From contig OW203741.1 in NCBI GenBank assembly GCA_934045075.1, forward strand, positions 342,501-406,500: a DNA stretch of 64,000 nt. Reading direction: 5' to 3'. Below the pieces are notes generated by a model. The model was not told where the DNA came from, searched no databases, and worked only from the letters and a program-made list of their open reading frames with translations. The position numbers were made by a program, and so were the translations under genes. The DNA is from Yponomeuta sedellus. Lineage: Eukaryota; Arthropoda; Insecta; Lepidoptera; Yponomeutidae. Below, piece after piece: positions 11,562-20,700 of this stretch; within the stretch, counting starts at the first letter, position 1, and each line of letters opens with the position of its first letter.

Positions 11562-11754
11562 TTATACTGTACACGACACGAGCACAGCCAAACTCGCCTA
11601 TTGACTGTTCTTTAATAACCCGAAGCATTAAACTGGCACTTAATAATAACAAACTTGTTAAACATATCTAGCAGTCCAAGCACTTTGCTCTAGGTTGGGT
11701 GGCCGTTGTCTCTCGAGACTTCGCAGCAGTCTTCGGTGAGCTAAACCCGTCTAT

Positions 11755-14700
11755 TCAGCTCTTCACTGTGTACAACTCGTCATAAAACCGCACGGTCTCG
11801 TTTTGATCGACCGTAGGTGACCTCATGGAGAACTCAAAGGGCTTCCTGATGTCCTGGTACTTGAAGGAATCTTTGCTCGCCGGTGGCCAGGCCTCGCTGC
11901 TTTCAAGCCCCGTTGGGTTGCTAAAAAAGAGATTAGGGTCTTCGTTAAGGAAGATAAAGTAGCATTGGATAAACCAAAGGGATGGATTATTAGATAAAAC
12001 TTTGAGTGAAGTAGGCACAGGTGATGGCAGGTTAGCGCATCGTATTTCGTTAAGTTTCTCTAGTTGTCGATATCTAATGTTTTGTATCGATGTCTCTGCT
12101 CGTTTTTTTATGAAAATAGAAATCAATAATAATATTTACCCTGTTTTTGTGAAGTTGACAAAGAGCTGTGTCATCCACTCTTGCATCTTTCCGTCGCGAC
12201 TTCTCGAGACCTCATCGTCATCGAAGGCCTCCTGCGAGTTGATCTTGAATATATACGTCATGTCTTCCATATGGGCGGCGCCCTTAAACTTATTTCTAGA
12301 TCTTTCTATAACTCTATAGTCTCCTTCAAAAGAGAATTGGTACAGGAATACTGGAGCACCACCTTCTTCGATTCTTCGTTGGGCTGTATACAACGCTGGG
12401 TAGATGAAGTAAGAATCAGTGCAGAAGCGTGCAAAAGATTCAATACTTGTTGATTGGTTAAAGTATCTCTGCGCTGTGGCCATCACCTTTTCTAAAATTC
12501 TTTTTTCAGGTGTTGCGAAAATTAAACTGGGAGGCAGTGTAAATAATGGGTTCACCTTGATTCGACCGAGCATGTCTATCTCTTGAAATCTCGGTCGGAA
12601 CACTTCACATTCTGCCTCAGTGAAACCAATGAGTAATGGTATGTCTTTGCCTTTGCCTTCGTGGAGTAGCACCTCTGGATCTTTGTCGACAATCGTACTG
12701 ACTCCCGGATAGGACCTCTCCACCATGGGGACGAAGGCGCTGAGGCCTCCTTTCTCTATGAGGACCTTGTTCGCTTGCATGATGTCCTCTAGCGGGGTGT
12801 CGACGAGCTGCCGGTGGATCTCGTCGGGGTCGGTGGCGTTGATGCCGAGCTGTTGCACGAAGCTCTTAGCCATGATGTCTGCGTACGCCGGCGAGGAAGT
12901 GAAAAAACCGCGCGCCGCGTTGCCGCTCATCAGTATTGTCCTGGAATAGAACAACATTGGGAAGATTTGTTTAAACGGTTGTTGAAGCTTGCATCGGCTA
13001 CATACATATATAAATTCACGCCTTTCTCCTGAATGGTTAGGCGAAGACGTGGGTTTGCATTTGCCGAACGATAAGCCACTTCGCATCGCGTTATGTCTTC
13101 CAACATTAAGCGCCTGGTCTGTCTCAACTTATTGACTTGGTGAATGACTGAAATCATCAGCAAAGGCCTGTTCGTTTAATAATAATAGTAAGACAATAAG
13201 GCGGGAGTCTCCGGACAAGTATGGTGAATAAGACTAAGGGCGAGATAAATAGTCGCTTCTAAGAACGAGTCTTAGCGAAAGCACTTGCTTAAGAATCGAT
13301 TTGTCCATCATAGACAGTACTTTGGCACTCTCTAAGTCGCGAAACCCGGACTAATTCTTAGCATTGGCCTAAGAACATGCTTAGCTAAGCAAGCGTCTAC
13401 TTTGATACTTAGCTAAGTATCAAAGTAGACGTTTGCTGAGCTAAGTAATGTAATGCTTAGGGAAGCTTGAGTACGGACTTGGGCTAAGCAACGACTATTT
13501 ATCTCGCCCTTAGAGAGAGAGAGAGAGAGAGTCTTAATCAGCTCTTTATTTTAGATAAGGTACTAATTTACCTAAAAGCTGACAGTACCCAAGGCGTTGG
13601 GGATATTTATTAAACCTACATCGTTAAACAGTGTATATTGAAGTGTTTACTTATCGAAATGAAGAGGATTCGCTGCGTCATAGAGGTTGAACTGCTACAC
13701 GAGTTCGGAAAAGTCGTTCTTAGCCAGATGCCCCGTCCCCACGTCGAGCGGCGACCGCGTCTAAAGTGGCACAAATTGAGCTTACTTGTTAAAGAGCCCC
13801 TTTGCTGCCTCGGAGAGCGTAAGCAGATGAGCGGCAGTGGAGCCGGCGCTTTGTCCCCCCAGCGTGACATCCCCGGGGTCGCCGCCGAAGCTCCGCGCGT
13901 TCTGCTGCACCCAGCGCAACAGCGACACCATGTCGCGCAGCCCCGCGTTGCCGGGGACTGACCGCGAATTCAGCGATAGAAAGCCGAACGGGCCCAGCCT
14001 GGAAACGAGAACGGTGGACTGTTCATTCCTGATAAGCTGGAGCAAGTTTTTGTAATTCGTCACATTGCGGAAGAGAGTGATCCTGTTTATTTACGGGCTA
14101 GGTAGTGGGGATTCGTTAAGATTATGTTAACAGTTGCAAGTCACTATGTTAGAAAAAAAATTTGATATTTCGAAACTAAGTAAAGCAGCCATTATTATAA
14201 TGTTAATACTTACTAAGAATAATAAATTGTCATATCCACGAACTAGACTTGAAAACGTTAATACGTCGTTTATTAGGTTTTGCAATTCTCAAGATACATA
14301 TTTTGAGTTGCCTTCCACACGGTTCAAAAAATATGTCAAGCTGACTCTTTATAAAAAAAACCTACTGTGAAAAAGATGTCAGGTGTTAAAATGATGTCAA
14401 CGGAGACGACTGTGTCTAGTGTTCAATAAAACACGTTCATGAGTTAAAACAGTAAGTTGAAAAATGTGTTTTGAAAATAATAATTTAAATGTGGTGTTTC
14501 TTTGTTTGCAACTAAACAAAAAATTGATCTCCACATAATCTTTTCTGAAACTAAAAGTTTTGAAGTTAATTACTAAAACATTCTGTTTTTATAATAAATA
14601 AAAATATTAAATGGTCATAAATTGAAGCTTACAAAACCTTGTTGCTGAGCTGTTATGTGGATATGGGTTACAAATGGTATCCCAAAAGGACCGGGGTCCT

Positions 14701-17700
14701 TTTCTGGATGACCATAACACAGACTAATCCTAATTTAGGACCTTCTGGAAGTCATTATTACTATAATATTAATGCGAGAATGATGACTGTCATGTATGAA
14801 TGCAAGGATGTCATTGAACATCCATTGAAAACAATCAATGAATCAATAGAACATCTTAAAGACAAATTACTTAAGTCGTGTTCAGCAATTTAGAATTGAC
14901 AAGTGTGTCAATGTGCCAGTGGATCTGGAAATTAAGTGAGAAATAATTCGAAAAACACAAATCCGCACATCAACAGCCAGAAAGGAAAGATAACAAATAC
15001 ACCAAGTCATTGAATTGGGCCCGCAGTATTCAGTTCTAAATAAATTATGTAGATGATCATGCTACAATGACTCTCAGACAAATTAACCCAGCAGACGATC
15101 CTTATCACCATGCCAGAATAAGTTAACCAAATATTTTTCTGTTAACTGATGCAAATGCAACCGAAATAAAGTTTTTGTACTGATCCTTATCGAGTCAATG
15201 GCTTAAAGTGTGTTAGCATTCGGCACGTGTCGGGAGCAGAGCCGCGTCTAGTCGAGTCATCACTTATAGACAGGTGGCCAGACGAACTCACCTGCTATAA
15301 AAATACAGAAGCTCCACGAATGCAAGACGTGTATGACTCCTCAATGAGCTATTCGGACTCACTCCCGTTTCGCAAGACAATTGAAAGCATAAGTCACTCT
15401 GCTGGCGCTGACTATATGCGGCTACAATGCTGCATAAGAGACGTCGTGACTCAAACGGTCATCTTTGAAGTGTCACATAATAATTAATAAAGTGCATGTA
15501 AGCGGCGAGCACGTCTGCAGTGACTAAAAATATTGATGAAGCGACAAAGGTCTGTCAAGGCCGTGACAAGTAGTAAATCTTGGTTTGTACGTTATACTTT
15601 GAATCACCCTAACTCGCGAGTGTATCAAAGTAGGCCATCTGTATCTGTATTCCCACCGTAGTGACATAACGAGGTACTGCATGTTGCACACGCCAGCTAA
15701 CCGTTATGTCAGCGGCATTATCGCGCCTCGTGTAGTCGTGTCGACCTTGTCGCTATCCCGCACACGCTGTCTGACTGCACTAGAAAATGTTCTTTACTTA
15801 GTACAGTTGCCATCGAGATCATCTTAAAAACGGAAAAGGTTCTTCGAATGATTTTATTATCGCTAATATAAAATATGGAATTAAATTTAATAAATATTAT
15901 AAATAAAGCGTGTTTTTTCTCGACTAAGCTCAAAAACACCGTTTAATTAGGTCCGGACCGCCAAAAAACATAACTTGCAAGGTCAGATGGTTAAAGGAAA
16001 CATGTCGGAGACTATTAATTTCCGACAGCCGAGAAGTCTCGATAGATCGGACGAATTATAACATCATTAACCTTCAGCTCTAGATCGCTGTTTAGGCGGC
16101 CTGCTTACACGTGGCGGACCTTTACGTCACGCGTTGCTAAGCTGACTTGGTCTCGGTCGTCTTTACGACTCGCGTAAACATAAATAACACGCTCTCTACG
16201 AGGCGCGTGCACGAGGCTTGCTTAGTTCTGTAATTTGCATCGTGACTTTCGTCAGTCAGCGGGAAGTTGAGATTTGTCCCAAGCACTCACCTGCATTCTT
16301 AATTTTCACGGTCTCACCACCACAATCTGAGATAGGCTTCTGCTCGTATCTGGATCGGGATGGTCGAGGACAAAAAGACCAACGTGCCTTGGAGGAGGCC
16401 TACGTCCAGCTGTGCTGTATTATTCAAGTGTACGAATGTGGATTCATGCATTAACTCACCTATAGTTAAAAGTGATCACGACGACGCCTTTGGAGACTAG
16501 GTGCTCAGGGCCGTACACGTCGGAGTCTCCGGAGCCGAAAGCAAAGCCTCCGCCATGGATAAATACTAAGATCGGTCGGAGGTCTACACCATCCACCCTT
16601 GACACGCGTGGTTTCGGCAGCAAATGCCTTGGGGATCTGAGTTCACTCCTCCCTCCGAACTGTGCGAGGTCCCAATGCGCGTGTATTTTGCTTTTATTTC
16701 TCTCTTGCACAAACGTCGGCTCATCTTCCAGCGTCGGCAGCGCATCCCAGGGCACGTGAATGTTGGCTCTGATGCAGTCTTCCGCCATGCCGTTCTCAAG
16801 CAGATTTTTCCCGTACATGAGCTTGCCGTAGAGCACATCGTGTTGTGGGCAGATGGGGCCTTCCTCTCTGGCGTCAAAAAACCCCTCCCACGGCTCGACT
16901 GGTGGCAGCTCCTGTAATTTAGAAGCGCTCACTTAAAATAGGAAAAAACGTGGTGCCCTATTCGCTAACAACATTGGCGATACTGGTATACGGCTAATAG
17001 AGTTGCAATTTAAATAATCCTTTGGGTGACTGTAAGGCGTGTGGATATTTAGTTTTTCACTATTGTATAGACCTGGAGCCCACCGGTTAAGGTGCTCTCC
17101 TGCGTCGCAGTCTAGTAACGCACCTGGAACCGAAGGATTCCCAGCGGCTGCGTGGCGTAGGGCACGCCGCGGAAGCTGGCGTAGGGTACGCCGCGATATG
17201 TCCGGCGCCGACCGCACACCAGCCCGGCGTCCGTACGCGCGGGCACGGCGCACTCCTGTGTTGCTGAACATGCTGCGAACAAATGAACAACAAAGTTTTT
17301 ATGCCTTACCTTTTCTAGAAAGCCAGCCACTGACTTCCTCAATGGAGCCAAGAAAATTCACTCGTCTGGTATATTATTTCGTTAGACGTGTTCTTTTTCC
17401 AACTTCTATCACCCCTTAATTCAAGATATAGTCTAGGGCATGTACAGTCAAGTTGAGCTGGTTTCACTTCAGCTGCCGATTGGTCTCGAGTACGAGTACA
17501 TTTGCGGTATGAATGACCACGCCTGTCTTCGATCCGGGCCCACGCAATGCACGCTATTTAGATTGGGTGTGTGCGGGCGTATACATGTATGGTGTCCATT
17601 CATTTGACTGAAGTCGTCCAAACGGCGCTACTGTCGATGGGTGAAGTATAATCCTAAATTTCGGTGTTCTGCCGTTGTTATTTTGTTCTATATACGAGTA

Positions 17701-20700
17701 ACAGTGTACGACCGGGTCAGTAGGCTACGTCATGAAGAGGCTCTTACGTAGCACGCTACGCTTTTCGTAGACTGTTCCGTGGTCGCCGGTCGGTCAGTGG
17801 AAAGTTGCCGATAGTGCTACCATACACTGGTGGTGACACGGATGCTTGTAGGTTTTTAAGTTCAAATACGCGCGGAACGTGTTGAAACTGCGTGAAGCAT
17901 TGTTGCACATTTAAGGCGCTGGGGTACTAACTTGCGCCATCGATGGAATAAAATTCATAACTCGAATACGTTTTTTTTCAAACAGTAAACATAAAAATCT
18001 TACCCATTCTGACAACTATTTTTAGAGCCTATAGGATTAACAACCTAAGACTTAATCGATTTCCGCCAAAAAAGCCATTTTTAGCGGAAATCGATGTAAG
18101 TCCTATTATGTTGAAGGGTCACCATCACCATCTAGTGTGAGTGAAGATACCATTGGACGCTGTATAAATCATCTCATTAAGTAGATGCAGATGCAAGTTA
18201 TGAATTATATTTCATCGGTGGCGGCAGTTAGCAGACCCCATAGCCGCCATAAAGTAGACCCCATAAATTTGTTCCTTAGCACGGGTTAGTGCATTAAAAA
18301 TAAAAATAGTGTAATCATGTGGGTACAGTGATATCTTTCCAAACGATGTTAAACCTAACTGCAAAGTAGGTAGTCGGGGCTGTAAGTAATGCAATTTGCT
18401 TAAGTCAGATGTCGCTGCCTGTACGTAATACAGAGAATAGTTTAAAGAGGTCCGAAATTTCACTGATGCCGTGTGTCGCCCATTGGCTCAATTGGTAGAG
18501 CGCTGGCACGGATAGCCAGAGGTTGCGGGTTCAAATCCCGGCATGGGTGAAATTATTAGCCTCTAAATAGGTTTTTAGACCCCATAGCGTTAACGGGTCT
18601 AACGCGGATTTTTAATAGGTAAACTGAATTACCTCTATTCCAGCTGCAATTATGGATATTGTTATATTATAGTACATTACAACTAGGGTGGTAATACAAA
18701 GAAAGGCCGAGATCGCAGAAGTTTGCGACCAGCTGCAAGGGAGGGACGTAAATATGCGACCGCGAGCTTTCTTTTTACCTCCCGTGTTGTGTACCTACAT
18801 CTTTTTATGTCTACACTTGGCCAGAAAGCGGCTTTTTCCGTACGCGCAGCGTGCGGAAAAAGCCACTTTATTGCCAGGTGTGACATAAATTATATTTTAC
18901 GTTAAGGTGCTTTTTATGGTCAGTAGATCAGTAGTATGGCGGGATTCAGAGGTTCCCTTGCTTAATCTAGCAATGGGCTAACTAACTATCAACTGGGGTA
19001 TCATTTTGTCGAAGTCAGTAATTATTCAAGGAAGCAATTCCGGAAATTAAGTTTTCATTGTAGAACTTTATAGTATACACGATAGTAAAAGGGCCATATC
19101 GACCAATTGATAAATTAAATTTATTCAATTGATTGCTGGTGAAATAGTTAAGAGACCTTAGATTTTCGAGCACAGAAGCAAATAAGCGGAACTTTTATTG
19201 TTCCATTCCTTAAAATAATTGTAAAATCGTTATTTCGTTTTAAATTACGTTATAATAGCCACACAATAAAAAAAAAATAATTTTATAAAGCATCAAATTG
19301 AAACGCGGGTCCAAAAATATGTTACGTACACTTTGTGCCAAAAGAGCTGTATAACATTAAGGATTATTTAGATGACAATGACATCTGGAATTAAAGCCGG
19401 TGCAATGCATGTGTTCTATGTTGTTTTATAATAATTATTAAAATTAAGGACTTTGATTATACTAATTTGTTATTAATACAATTAATAAGATTTTTTAATT
19501 TATATACATTTAATATACTATAGTAACGACGTTGAGTTACTATAGTATATTAAATGTATATAAATTTGTATGCCCCACAGGCAAAACATGTTCTGTACCT
19601 CGCACAAATACAACACCTTGTTTAAACACAACACAAAATGTTTTAAAAATAAAGCTGTTTTTCTTTATGTTTAGGTCTGGAGTTTTCCATTTTTTCTCCA
19701 AAATGGTCTAGATTTTGGAATGGACACCTAGTTTATTTTGTAACATTCAATAAGTCACAGTTTCTGTGCAATTTTGAGTAAAATACTTTTGTTTAAAAAC
19801 CTATTTAGAGGCTAAAAATTTCACCCATGCCGGGATTCGAACCCGCAACCTCTGGCTATCCGTACCAGCGCTCTACCAATTGAGCCAATGGGCGACTCAC
19901 GGCATCAGTGAAATTTCGAACCTCTTTACAATATTCTCTGTATTACGTACAGGCAGCGACATCTGACTTAAGCAAATTGCATTACTTACAGCCCCGACTA
20001 CCTACTTTGCAGTTAGGTTTAACATCGGAACGATATCACTGTACCCACATGATTACAGTCGGGGCTGTAAGTAATGCAATTTGCTTAAGTCAGATGTCGC
20101 TGCCTGTACGTAATACAGAGAATATTGTAAAGAGGTTCGAAATTTCACTGATGCCGTGAGTCGCCCATTGGCTCAATTGGTAGAGCGCTGGTACGGATAG
20201 CCAGAGGTTGCGGGTTCGAATCCCGGCATGGGTGAAAAAATTTTTAGCCTCTAAATAGGTTTTTAAATTTGTTCCTTAGCACGGGTTAGTGCATTAAAAA
20301 TAAAAATAGTGTAATACTTTTGTTTGTTGATTAAAAATACTTTCCTAGAAACGTGACTTTTTGTTTATCTTTATTTAACCGACTTTAAAAAAGGAGGGGG
20401 TTCTCAATTCGACAAAATGTTTTTATGTACGTTTCCCGATTACTCGAGGACGCTTAGACCGATCTGTAAAATTATGTGTTATTTAAAAGGATCCCAGGTG
20501 GTCTCATGGTCATCAAGTCAGGATATGATGATGGGATTCTGGAGAAATTGAGGCAACTCTTCAAATTTTAAAGGCACACTGCGATTTGGATGTTTTTTGT
20601 AGTGCTTCGTGCATTTGCTTTCGGAAAACAGAATTTGGTAGAGTCGTTTGGTATTCGCAATTTTTTTTTTTTTGTTAAAAATCGACTTCTAAACTCTAAG

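Larger units (their letters stand above)
9278..11754. other. Intergenic region between third and fourth esterase genes
   Basis: 2.5 kb. 9278-10170 and 10590-11045 are unique-looking, AT-rich, with no supported gene. The middle carries a palindromic MITE with a nested SINE, and a second palindromic SINE follows at 11062. A likely poly(A) signal for the fourth esterase lies at 11556-11561. Confidence 0.5.

Noticed and set aside
14639..15487. Small genes inside intron 3 of the fourth esterase
   Set aside because: Two ORFs of about 85 codons without domain, splice context or biased composition.
17039..17419. 126-codon plus-strand protein
   Set aside because: Antisense shadow of the GC-rich exon 2 of the fourth esterase.
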